From JBEKTY01 sp049515555 (GTDB lineage: Bacteria; Planctomycetota; Planctomycetia; Pirellulales; Thermoguttaceae): a stretch of DNA of 16,764 nt. The translations under genes and the position numbers were made by a program. The stretch covers positions 1 through 16,764 of the forward strand of contig JBEKTY010000172.1 in NCBI GenBank assembly GCA_049515555.1, in the 5' to 3' direction. Below are positions 1-7,344 of this stretch, piece by piece. A model generated the notes under the pieces. That model was not told the origin of the DNA. It saw only the letters and a list, made by a program, of their open reading frames with translations, and did no database searches. Numbering within the stretch: position 1 is the first letter of the stretch; each line of letters starts with the position of its first letter.

Positions 1-126
1 CTGCGAGCCCTCCATGGTCCCCATGACCGGCCCAGCCGTCCTGCGCCAGGCCAAAACGCCAGCATTAGACCCCAAAACCCCCATTTTTCCAACGCCATTT
101 GAGAGTTTGCAAAAGTCCAGTTTCAT
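1..126 (-). CDS. Partial open frame with strong ribosome binding site, function unknown (3' end outside window)
   Basis: ATG at 126-124 (minus strand) opens 42 codons without a stop to the window edge. It begins MKLDFCKLSNGVGKMGVLGS and runs on to the edge. A textbook Shine-Dalgarno (AAGGAG, 139-134) sits seven bases upstream, better than those of most genes here. I do not recognise the protein. There is no clear signal peptide, and the residue make-up (many G, V, M, W) is not obviously that of a folded enzyme. The first two thirds are visibly AT-richer than the neighbouring genes. A second frame on the same strand is also open here, so coding is uncertain; the stretch could be an intergenic repeat that happens to be open. 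What is seen is the ribosome binding site and the open frame; that it is a gene is inference. Confidence 0.35.
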   Translation of the reverse strand, partial: MKLDFCKLSNGVGKMGVLGSNAGVLAWRRTAGPVMGTMEGSQ

Positions 127-281
127 CAAACTTCTCCTTGGAGATTTACTTTCCGGCCAGGGTCAGGCCAAGCCGCCGGCTATGCTCTTTCGGCGACACG
201 TCGCCGTCTTCGATCGCCATCATCAAGCGATTCACACTTTGCCTCCAATCTCTCTTGTCCGACCCGTCGCAGCCTTCTGTT
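127..281 (-). other. Short stretch between esterase remnant and left-edge frame, possible coding tail
   Basis: In a minus-strand frame different from the esterase fragment, an open stretch ends with TAA at 148-146. Its last part has a tandem ATG at 223-218 and reads MMAIEDGDVSPKEHSRRLGL followed by TLAGK. The charged, helix-like composition resembles a real protein C-terminus more than random frame, and it ends 19 bases before the ATG at 126. It could be the end of a decayed gene, a 25-codon small ORF, or chance. I do not recognise a family. Confidence 0.25.
134..139 (-). promoter_or_regulatory. Shine-Dalgarno AAGGAG for the open frame at 126
   Basis: On the minus strand AAGGAG is followed by a seven-base spacer and ATG at 126-124. 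The match and spacing are near ideal and are the main reason to treat the short frame as a possible gene start. Confidence 0.45.
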
Positions 282-620
282 CTACCAATTATCCGTGCGG
301 AAGGGCGACGCCGGCAGTCCTTCGCGATTGTAAATATCCCCCTCGTCTAGACGATTGGCCTCGCCCTGGTACCACAGCACGCCCTTGATGGGAATATGAA
401 TCAGCGGGTTGATCATCGCGTTATACGTGGAGCACCAATTCGGCTTGGCGCTGCCTTCAAGATCGGGAATTATCGTTGGCGGCGTGGGGAATTTCCCTTC
501 CGCCAGGCCTTTGCGCGTCGCGGCGATCCAGCGGTCCAACTCCTCAAGGTTCTTAGGCAATTGAACGTTGCGGTACTCGGAAATGGCTTTTAGCCAGGCC
601 GATGGCCGCGCATCGGGACT
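282..620 (-). pseudogene. Sialate O-acetylesterase (SASA family) fragment, N-terminus and centre missing
   Basis: The frame reads through an esterase-like segment: a helical stretch (RNVQLPKNLEELDRW), then a block around NPLIHIPIKGVLWYQGEAN, which is the conserved QGE-containing block of SASA-type SGNH esterases that deacylate sugars. Shortly after comes GLPASPFRTDNW and a TAG stop at 284-282. From memory, the latter motif lies near the C-terminus of such esterases, which are usually about 500 residues. Here only a few residues separate the two blocks, so the catalytic centre between them appears deleted near 324-345. The N-terminal GxS block is also absent. There is no start codon in the homologous part; upstream the frame turns into unrelated low-complexity translation. 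The intact ancestor was probably a secreted deacetylating partner of the enzymes upstream. The present piece cannot be a working esterase. Confidence 0.7.
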
Positions 621-1131
621 CCTGCCCAAGGTCCAGATCGATGTTGAATTCGGGGGTTCTGTCGTCCCAGCCGGCGGACTTGCCCCAATAGCTGCCGCCG
701 CCGGTGGGATTGCCGATGTAACCATCCGTGAGGCGAGTAAGATTCTTGTCATTGCAGCCCGCCCAGCACTCGACGGAAGGTTTGCTGAGGGTGTATTTCT
801 TGCCCAAGGCGATGTCCTTGCCGTAGGTGACCCAGGCGCCGACGTATCGATGCCCACCGACGTCCTTGCCGTCCGAGTAGCCGTACTTGACCGGCTGGGT
901 GGTCGTGGCGGTGGCGGCGCCCTGCTGGTTGATGCGGAGGCTGACCATTTCGGGGTGGTCGGCGCCACCGACGTTGATCTCGTACCTGGCGGGCAGGATC
1001 ACATGTTTCATGAACAGTTCTTTCGACTAAGGTTCTGCGTGGATGATCGAGTTCAGGGTCATCGCTTCGCCACCAACAGACATCTCATAACCTCGCTCCG
1101 TGCAGGGGTCGCAGTTTCGCGAGTGGTAGGC
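600..1131 (-). pseudogene. Fragment of a protein with a discoidin (F5/8 type C)-like domain, in-frame stop
   Basis: From ATG at 1011 the frame reads a beta-rich segment (ARYEINVGGADHPEMVSLRI), then a stretch typical of carbohydrate-binding discoidin-like folds: PSVECWAGCNDKNLTRLTDG and later EFNIDLDLGQ. LTDG followed by a DLG strand is a usual signature of that fold. The same frame is also open and protein-like upstream (1131-1030, containing GYEMSVGGEAMTLNSI) but is broken by TAG at 1029-1027. Downstream the similarity ends near 605-620, where the esterase frame takes over, and this frame stops at 555-553. It therefore looks like a damaged piece of a larger secreted hydrolase joined out of frame to the esterase remnant. 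A short intact protein from 1011 (152 codons) cannot be excluded, but its last roughly 20 residues look like noise. Confidence 0.55.
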
Positions 1132-1134
1132 CTA

Positions 1135-4008
1135 TTACCGCACAATCTCCCCGGTGATGTCCGCCTCGACATTCTCGAAGAACAATCCCTGGAATTGGCC
1201 CGGCTGCAGACCGTCGGGCAACGTCGCTTCGACCTCATAGCGGATGCCGGGCTTCAGGCTCGATACGTCCGCATAGAAGCCCGCAAAGGTCCTCTCCCGC
1301 CCCAGCGGATAAACGTCCCCGTACGCCCGCTTGACCTTGACCGGCCGGCCGTTGATCTTCAATCCCACCTCCCAGCGATCGTTCGGCTCGGCAAGGTGGA
1401 CATAAAGCAGCAAGCGGTCGGAGCCACGCCACGTGGCCATAAGATCTTCACTTGTGTAGGGAATCGGCCAGGCTCGGCGGCGATCGGCCAGTTGCGCAGC
1501 GACCGATTGCGGGATCGTAAAGCCGGCACGGAACGACCGCTCGGCGAAGTCGCGCGGGCAGGAGCCGATTTGTTGGCAATGATCGAACCGCTCCCCAGCG
1601 AAGGCGACCCTCAGCAATACGGCGTCTCCCTGCTGACGGAAGGGGTGTTCGCGACCGTTGATCTCGACACGAGCCGTCTTGCGGCCGGCGGGCAACAGGA
1701 CGGTCAAGTCGGCCGTCGTGCCCCTGGGGCCTTGTACATGACGGAGCACCATGCAGTCGCCGTCGAGTGCCGCATCGCCATGGGCGCCCAGCAACACAGG
1801 ACGCGGAACATCGCCGGCCGAGACAAATTCCAGCACCATGGCCTGCGGACCTTTGATGGGCAGAATCACCCTGTCGCCGAGGTTCCACGCGCCGCCGGCC
1901 GGGCCGTTCAACCATCGGCCCGCGGAAGGATGAATCTCTCGCAACAGGAACTTCTCGCCTTGAGCCAGCCCGATGCTCGCGTCCAGCGTGAATTCCGCCT
2001 GAAGTTCCCGGTAATTCGGATTGAAAAGGAAGACGAATCCGCGGCTGCCGGAAATGGCGGCGCTGCCGTCGAGCCGTCCGAACACCGGCGGACCGATGAT
2101 TGGACGCAAGTTCCGAAGACACTCTCGATGCCGGTCGGTCCAATCCATCCACCGCCGCAGCCATTGCTGGTCGGCGGGGAGGAAGCACTTGAACTCGGTC
2201 TCGTCGCGGGCCGGCAGGTAATCGACCACGTGGTTCAGCGGCGCCGTGCCGATCGAGGAAATCACCGAGTACCGCCAGCCCAGATAGTCCCAATCTCGAA
2301 CGTGGAACGCCCGATCGCGAACGCAGCGGCCCTGCGGATCGCTGCGCGGCGTCTGGTGGGTCATGTAGCCGGGGACGATTTCCAGCGGCGCGAACTGCTC
2401 CATGCGATACCACCACGACGCCCAGCGCTGCCGGTCGGCCGAGACGCGGCTGAAATGCAAGTCCGGGAAGTTCTTGAAGCTGCCGGGCTGCTCGTCGTTG
2501 GTCGTCGGATGAGGATAGGAACCGCCCAGCCAGGTCCAAGGCCCGAACCATTGGTACTGCTGCTGGCCGTCGATGACGATGTCGGGCGAGCGCCGCCGCA
2601 ACTCCTCGAGAATCCGCCGGCAGCCGTACCATTGGGCGTACTTGCTCGTCGGCTTGAAACCTTCCTTGTTCGGCTCGTAGGCGATCCACCAGTGATCGAA
2701 GCTGTAACCGCTGATGCCGGTCCGCCGCTGGAAAGCGATCAGCCGATCGATGAACCAATCCTGGAAGCTCCGCACGCCCGTGTCGACGCCGACGTAGCCC
2801 CCGGTTCGTCCGCGGCACCAGTCGGTCCACTCGGGATTCTGCTTCCAACCCAGCGTGGGATAGGCGTACGCGACGAGCCTGACGTTCTTCGACTTCGCGT
2901 AGTCGAGGATTTCCTGAATCGACCCTGGGATCGGATCGGACGCGATGTTCCACTGGTCCTTGCGGAGCTTCTGCCCCAGCCCGAGCCAAAGACAGTTCTC
3001 CCAGCCCCAGGCGTCGGCGTTGTCCTTCAAGGGAGCGACAACATTGTTGCCGGGCGTGAACAGCGTATGGTCGATGCCGCAGGCGGCGCACTGATCAATG
3101 ATCCGCTTCCACTCGGCGCGGCCCTCCGGGGTGGCGACGTCGATCTGGTAGTCGTTCTCGCACCACGGCACGTGAACGCGCAGGCTCTTTTGCGGACGAA
3201 CCAGCAAGAACGCTTCGACACAACGGGTCAGGGCCTCGGTCTCGGCCCAGTCGAGCATCGCCGCACGGTCAAATGCATGTTCCGGATCTCGCACATACTT
3301 CCATTCGCCCAGATTGTGGGCAGGAAACTCGATGCCTGTCGGCCGGTAGAAGCCAAGGCACACGCGGTCCGACTCGAACGGCCCGTAGGCGGCGCGCCAC
3401 ACCATGCCGGGCCGGTAGCTGACCGACACGCGGCCGTCCGTGCGGCGCCACGTCGACTGCGGGTTCTGGATCACGAGGAACATCCCATATTTGTCTGCCG
3501 AAGCTGGCGGGCCAAGTCGGAGCAAGACCGCCCCAGTGTTGGCGGCCGCCCGATGTTCGCCGGTGATCGGCGTCTTCAGGTTTGCGGAAAACGGTTCTAC
3601 TGCGTCGACGTGGCAACTCCCGCCGGCCGAGAGCACGATCCGAATCTGCTTGCTCAAGAAGTGCCAGCCGGCCTTCAGTTCATAGACGACCTCCACTTCC
3701 TTGTCTCCGGCCGCAAACCAATAAACGACGCTCTCCGCCTGCCGCCGGCTGCCGGTCGGCGTCAGCCCTCGCAACGCAAGCGGCTTCCCATCCAAGTTGA
3801 CGCAAGTCGAGTCGTCGGCGATTTCGACGGCCCGCTTCCAGACGGTGTTTTCCAGCCGGACCAGCGCACCGTCGTCCAACACGGCTCGGATCACCCCGTT
3901 GTCGAGCGTCGCCGGTTGCCCAGCCGTTGCCGGGGCCAGACCAGCCAGGATCGATAGCAGCGGTACGGCGATGAACCGCAGCAGAAGGCCAAGTCGCTCG
4001 AATCTCAT
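1135..4008 (-). CDS. Large secreted putative glycoside hydrolase, orphan barrel (clan GH-D-like by motif)
   Basis: 957 codons from ATG at 4008, chosen for the signal peptide (hydrophobic segment near residues 8-28, likely cut after ATA) and the GAGGAG ribosome binding site. Residues about 30-270 look like a beta-sandwich substrate-shaping domain. About 275-600 reads like a (beta/alpha)8 barrel, with VHVPWCENDY at 278-287, VRLVAYAYPTLGW at 376-388, GYSFDHWW at 434-441 and TTNDEQPG at 502-509. Residues 640-730 resemble a glycosidase C-terminal beta domain, and 800-957 a further beta module. D438 at a strand end and D505/E506 are placed like the nucleophile and acid/base of alpha-galactosidase-type (GH27/GH31/GH36) enzymes. 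That is pattern reading, not a family match; I cannot assign a GH family or substrate. It follows the deacetylase gene by 36 bases, presumably in the same operon. Export to periplasm or outside is likely. Confidence 0.8.
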   Translation of the reverse strand: MRFERLGLLLRFIAVPLLSILAGLAPATAGQPATLDNGVIRAVLDDGALVRLENTVWKRAVEIADDSTCVNLDGKPLALRGLTPTGSRRQAESVVYWFAAGDKEVEVVYELKAGWHFLSKQIRIVLSAGGSCHVDAVEPFSANLKTPITGEHRAAANTGAVLLRLGPPASADKYGMFLVIQNPQSTWRRTDGRVSVSYRPGMVWRAAYGPFESDRVCLGFYRPTGIEFPAHNLGEWKYVRDPEHAFDRAAMLDWAETEALTRCVEAFLLVRPQKSLRVHVPWCENDYQIDVATPEGRAEWKRIIDQCAACGIDHTLFTPGNNVVAPLKDNADAWGWENCLWLGLGQKLRKDQWNIASDPIPGSIQEILDYAKSKNVRLVAYAYPTLGWKQNPEWTDWCRGRTGGYVGVDTGVRSFQDWFIDRLIAFQRRTGISGYSFDHWWIAYEPNKEGFKPTSKYAQWYGCRRILEELRRRSPDIVIDGQQQYQWFGPWTWLGGSYPHPTTNDEQPGSFKNFPDLHFSRVSADRQRWASWWYRMEQFAPLEIVPGYMTHQTPRSDPQGRCVRDRAFHVRDWDYLGWRYSVISSIGTAPLNHVVDYLPARDETEFKCFLPADQQWLRRWMDWTDRHRECLRNLRPIIGPPVFGRLDGSAAISGSRGFVFLFNPNYRELQAEFTLDASIGLAQGEKFLLREIHPSAGRWLNGPAGGAWNLGDRVILPIKGPQAMVLEFVSAGDVPRPVLLGAHGDAALDGDCMVLRHVQGPRGTTADLTVLLPAGRKTARVEINGREHPFRQQGDAVLLRVAFAGERFDHCQQIGSCPRDFAERSFRAGFTIPQSVAAQLADRRRAWPIPYTSEDLMATWRGSDRLLLYVHLAEPNDRWEVGLKINGRPVKVKRAYGDVYPLGRERTFAGFYADVSSLKPGIRYEVEATLPDGLQPGQFQGLFFENVEADITGEIVR

Positions 4009-4014
4009 GGGAGG

Positions 4015-4020
4015 CTCCTC
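4015..4020 (-). promoter_or_regulatory. Shine-Dalgarno GAGGAG of the orphan glycosidase gene
   Basis: GAGGAG on the minus strand with a six-base spacer (CCTCCC) before ATG at 4008-4006. It fixes the start of the gene and sits in the 36-base gap after the deacetylase stop. Confidence 0.7.
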
Positions 4021-4044
4021 ATAAGCATTTCAGGAACGGATAAA

Positions 4045-7000
4045 CTATGGCCGAACGGCGAGAACGCCAGTTCCCTTGACGTATTTGGGCGAGTTCGCCG
4101 CGCTATACTTGCCTGCGGGTTGACGCTTTCCGCTGAAAAAGAGCTTACGGATGCGAGTCTCTCCTTCAAAGCTGAGCTGAATTGTCGCGCCGTCTGAAAC
4201 ATGGACATCTGTTTTGCCGCCGAGACTGCGTGCGCTGGCGAGAGAAAGCGTACCCTTGGCCACCGTCGTCGGGCCGCTGTAACTATTCGTTCCGGAAAGC
4301 GTCCAGGTGCCGCTGCCCAATTTAGTAATGGCCATCGTCGCTTTACCGGCACGATCATGAGGATCGACAATATTCCCGGCGATTTCACCTCTGCCGGCGG
4401 TGTCGCCCTTGAGGACAATGATCTTGTTGGCGCCATAACCGGAGATCAGGAAGTCGCTGGTGAGCTTGAGCAGGCCGGTGCCGGAATGATCGAAAGTCAC
4501 GGTGGCATTCTTCCCTGCGAGATTCACCACGCGATCGGTGGTCTCGCCGGCGCCGGTATAAATCACGGCACACTCGCTGTCCCCGCTGCCCACGACGATT
4601 TCGCCATTCTCGACGTTGCTCGGAGCGCCCAGGCTGCTGGCGGGTGTGCCGTTGACGACGCTGTTGAGCGAGGCGACGCTCAACGCGCCCCCCTCCAGGA
4701 TCGTCTGGCCGGTGTAGGTATTGTTGCCCGACAGTTCCAAGGTGCCGGCCTGGCATTTCTTGAGGACGAATGCGCCGCCGCCGGGGCCCTTGGCATCCGA
4801 AATGTCGGACGCCACCGTGACCGTGCCGGTGGCCTTGGCGGTATCCACGCAGAACACGGAGCCGGCCATCAAACCATTGTTGCTGACTGATGCGGTTAGT
4901 TTTGTGAGCAGCGTGCCGAGTTGGGCGCCGGTGAACTCGCCTGGGCCACCCGCGGTGATCTGCAGCGTTGCCGCCGGATGCACGCTGATTTGTGAGGCCG
5001 TCCAGTTTGTCGAATCCGCGTTGTAAAGCGACACGGCCCTTCTTACGATCAGCTTACCCATGTGGACGGTGGTCGGACCGGTATAGGCATTGCGGCCCCA
5101 GAGGCTCAGCTCGCCGGCGTTCACTCGCGAAAAGGGCCCGATCGGGCCAATCTGGGTAAAACCAGCGGGTCCGCTCATGCCGCCACTCGATTCATTCAAA
5201 CTCATATTGCCGGCGAACTGTGCACTGCCGTTCAGCGTGATCGGGGCGTCCCAAACGCCACCTTCGATCGTGCCCCCGTTCAGGATCAAAGGATTGGTCA
5301 TTCTCTTGCATTCCAGCCGGATGTCGGCGCCATCATTGAGCGTCACAGGCCCCGTTCCCAACCCTTGCTCCGCATACAGCACGAAAAGCTGGCCGCCGTT
5401 GATGATGGTACCGCCGCTGTAGGTGTTGATCTTGTTCTCGATCCTCAGGATTCCCCAATTATGGTAGTCATTCGTTGAACCTGGGCAGTTGAGGGTCAGG
5501 CTGCCTTTTCCGGAGATCAAGCCCTTGAGGAACACTCGTCCGCCGAGCATTACATTCACGGTCAGATCGGCCGCCAGGTCGATGGGTATGGCGATGGGGT
5601 TGCCTTCCGAGCGGGTGTTGACATGGATCTGCGGCAGGCTGCCGGTGGCGTTGTTGGTGACGAATGCGATGCGATTGCCGGCCAAGTTCAGCCCGAACTT
5701 CTCGTCGATGTCGAGTTGGTTGAGTTGGAAGCCGTCCGACAGGTCATTGGTGACCGCATGGTTTCCGCCGACGTTGAAATGGAGCATGTAATCCGGCCGG
5801 CCTGCGGGAACCGGTGCGGAGCCGTCAGCCAGATTATTCAACCATTTGGAACCATCGCCCCAGTTGCCGGTTTTCGCCTTGCTCCAGGTGAAGGCGTTCG
5901 GATGGCGGCTCTTGATTGCCGTCACGGTATAGACCTGCGAAGAGCCGTCCTGGGCTGTAATGGCATAAGTCTGCGGTTTGCTGAAGTCCCGGCGCGCCCC
6001 GGACGGAGGAACGGCCGTGGCAAAGGGCGAAAGCGTGAAGGTGGGTGCCAGCGACTTCACGTCCGTGGCGGGCGGCACATACACACCAATGCGACTCCCG
6101 GAAATGGCGGCTAAAGCTGAACCCGGCAACAAGAACTTCAGTACGTCCTTGGCATTGCTGGCAGCAGTCTTGCTCACCGTCACGGTGTAGGATTGCCTTG
6201 AGCCATCCTTGCCGGTGACGGCGTAGGTCTGCGGTTCTGAAAAGTCTCTGCTGGTGCCGGACGCCGGGGCGATGGTGGCGCCGACGGGCACCTTGATGTC
6301 GGGCGCCAGCGCGGTCACATCCGTGGCATAGGGCACGGTCACGCGGATACTGCTTCCGGTTATGCTGACAGGCGGCAGGTCCGGGAACTCAAAGGTCCGG
6401 ATGTCGCTGGAAGGGGGGACATAGGGCTTGTCGTCCTTGATGAACATGAAGGGGGCGGCACCTTTGACATCATTGGCCGTGGGTGGCAACTTCGCTGCTT
6501 TGGCCGGATCGATATACTCGGCCAGATCGCGCATGGCGATGCAGTGGTAATGGTTGTCCTTCAGATACTGCATCATCACCTTGAAGGTCGCCGGCTCCAA
6601 GCCGACGGGTAGATGCTCCATGTCCGGCACACCATGGAAGGTGAACACGACCACTCTGCCTTGGCAGGCATGTTGCGCCTGTTTGGCAAAAGTCTCGACC
6701 GGCACGCCATCGCGAATCGTAAACGATGGAACATCAAAAGGATTGTCCACCGTCGGCCGATAGGGACGCTCATGGCCGCCCCGGCCGAACGTATAGCCAT
6801 TGGCGGTCAGTTCCGGACAAATCGACCAGGACACTTGATACATCGGCCAGCAGACGGTGGATGGCTTGGGCACGTGGTTGGCCAGCAACTGATCCTCCAT
6901 GCTCAGGAAGTTGTCCAAGCCGCCCCAGTGGCCCACGGTGTGGTTGCCAATTTCAAAGCCATCCGCGGCCATGGCTTTCATCTGCCGATAGGTCATGTAC

Positions 7001-7254
7001 CAATCCTTGCGAGTCTTGAACGAATCGAAGTCGCAGACATAAAATGAGCCGCCGAATCCCAATCCCTTGAGAATCGGGGCGACAATGGTCGCATGGCTGG
7101 CTGGGCTATCGTCGAAGGTGAGGACCACCAGTTTGTCGGGAATCGGCTTAAGGAGGACGGCGAGCGGGTCAGGATCCACGGCAGGCAGGCCGAAGGCGAC
7201 GGCAGGCATCGTGACGGCGGCACAGAGCAGCGTTTGGGCAATGGTCATTTTCAT
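4045..7254 (-). CDS. Polysaccharide deacetylase fused to Ig/cadherin-like modules and autotransporter-associated beta-strand repeats
   Basis: 1069 codons. A GTG at 7341 would add 29 proline/arginine-rich residues ahead of the signal peptide, so I take ATG at 7254 (MKMTIAQTLLC...). Residues 1-22 are a signal peptide. Residues 40-250 are a NodB-type (CE4) deacetylase: TFDD at 46-49 (D48 base, D49 metal), HTVGH at 105-109 (both His metal) and FHG at 206-208 (H207 acid). All key residues are present, so it should remove N- or O-acetyl groups from a polysaccharide. Residues 285-447 hold two tandem beta-sandwich modules, each ending in a DFS.PQTYA.T..DGS..YTVT pattern. Residues 455-1069 are a beta-strand-repeat tail with several (N)xYxGxTxxxxGxLxV units. 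The C-terminal end (GKYSAANSPKYVKGTGVLAV) lacks a translocating beta-barrel, sorting helix or LPXTG. The tail probably anchors, displays or binds glycan. It lies 90 bases after the GH99-like gene and 36 before the orphan glycosidase. Confidence 0.88.
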   Translation of the reverse strand: MKMTIAQTLLCAAVTMPAVAFGLPAVDPDPLAVLLKPIPDKLVVLTFDDSPASHATIVAPILKGLGFGGSFYVCDFDSFKTRKDWYMTYRQMKAMAADGFEIGNHTVGHWGGLDNFLSMEDQLLANHVPKPSTVCWPMYQVSWSICPELTANGYTFGRGGHERPYRPTVDNPFDVPSFTIRDGVPVETFAKQAQHACQGRVVVFTFHGVPDMEHLPVGLEPATFKVMMQYLKDNHYHCIAMRDLAEYIDPAKAAKLPPTANDVKGAAPFMFIKDDKPYVPPSSDIRTFEFPDLPPVSITGSSIRVTVPYATDVTALAPDIKVPVGATIAPASGTSRDFSEPQTYAVTGKDGSRQSYTVTVSKTAASNAKDVLKFLLPGSALAAISGSRIGVYVPPATDVKSLAPTFTLSPFATAVPPSGARRDFSKPQTYAITAQDGSSQVYTVTAIKSRHPNAFTWSKAKTGNWGDGSKWLNNLADGSAPVPAGRPDYMLHFNVGGNHAVTNDLSDGFQLNQLDIDEKFGLNLAGNRIAFVTNNATGSLPQIHVNTRSEGNPIAIPIDLAADLTVNVMLGGRVFLKGLISGKGSLTLNCPGSTNDYHNWGILRIENKINTYSGGTIINGGQLFVLYAEQGLGTGPVTLNDGADIRLECKRMTNPLILNGGTIEGGVWDAPITLNGSAQFAGNMSLNESSGGMSGPAGFTQIGPIGPFSRVNAGELSLWGRNAYTGPTTVHMGKLIVRRAVSLYNADSTNWTASQISVHPAATLQITAGGPGEFTGAQLGTLLTKLTASVSNNGLMAGSVFCVDTAKATGTVTVASDISDAKGPGGGAFVLKKCQAGTLELSGNNTYTGQTILEGGALSVASLNSVVNGTPASSLGAPSNVENGEIVVGSGDSECAVIYTGAGETTDRVVNLAGKNATVTFDHSGTGLLKLTSDFLISGYGANKIIVLKGDTAGRGEIAGNIVDPHDRAGKATMAITKLGSGTWTLSGTNSYSGPTTVAKGTLSLASARSLGGKTDVHVSDGATIQLSFEGETRIRKLFFSGKRQPAGKYSAANSPKYVKGTGVLAVRP
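4219..5463 (-). repeat. Autotransporter-associated beta-strand repeat tail
   Basis: At least four units of the form (N)xYxGxTxxxxGxLxV occur within residues 598-1012: NTYSGGTIINGGQLFV near 610, NAYTGPTTVHMGKLIV near 722, NTYTGQTILEGGALSV near 845 and NSYSGPTTVAKGTLSL near 990. Most are preceded by L..SG or LWG strands. This is the pattern of the autotransporter-associated beta-strand repeat family, which builds a long beta-solenoid. Repeats are diverged and irregularly spaced (roughly 110-145 residues), so they are old rather than a recent expansion. Confidence 0.8.
5914..6402 (-). repeat. Two tandem Ig/cadherin-like modules inside the deacetylase fusion
   Basis: Residues 285-361 and 371-447 of the fusion protein align with each other. 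Each has an ITGS.I.V.VP.ATDV..LAP core (second copy: ISGSRIGVYVPPATDVKSLAP), then PxSG..RDFS.PQTYA.T..DGS..YTVT. Such modules (DUF5018-like, by memory) are common as linkers or glycan-facing spacers in secreted proteins of Bacteroidota and Verrucomicrobiota. They separate the catalytic domain from the repeat tail. Confidence 0.8.
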
Positions 7255-7344
7255 GGTAGTTCGTTCTTGCTCACGAGGTTGGTGCGCACGAGAAAGCCAA
7301 AGGGCGGATCGCAGAGTCGGAGTGGGGGGCGGCCCTTGCACGGT

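Noticed and set aside
568..3957. Plus-strand open frame of 1129 codons opposite the orphan glycosidase
   Set aside because: It is antisense to a protein with a clear signal peptide, ribosome binding site and domain structure, and its translation is rich in R, P, G and A as expected from the reverse frame of GC-rich codons. It also runs through the pseudogene region.
4045..5463. Classical type V autotransporter
   Set aside because: Only the passenger-type beta-strand repeats are present. The C-terminus ends in a repeat-like strand with no 12-strand barrel or terminal aromatic signature.
4219..5463. CRISPR-like or tandem DNA repeat array
   Set aside because: The repetition is at protein level only, diverged and irregularly spaced. 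No identical DNA repeats with spacers were found here or elsewhere in the window.
7255..7341. GTG start at 7341 for the deacetylase fusion gene
   Set aside because: It would place 29 proline/arginine-rich residues ahead of a good signal peptide. ATG at 7254 gives a normal secretory start, and the 90-base gap is then simply intergenic.
7255..7344. Rho-independent terminator between the GH99-like and deacetylase genes
   Set aside because: GC-rich stretches are present but I found no convincing stem-loop followed by a T-run, so an operon read-through is as likely.
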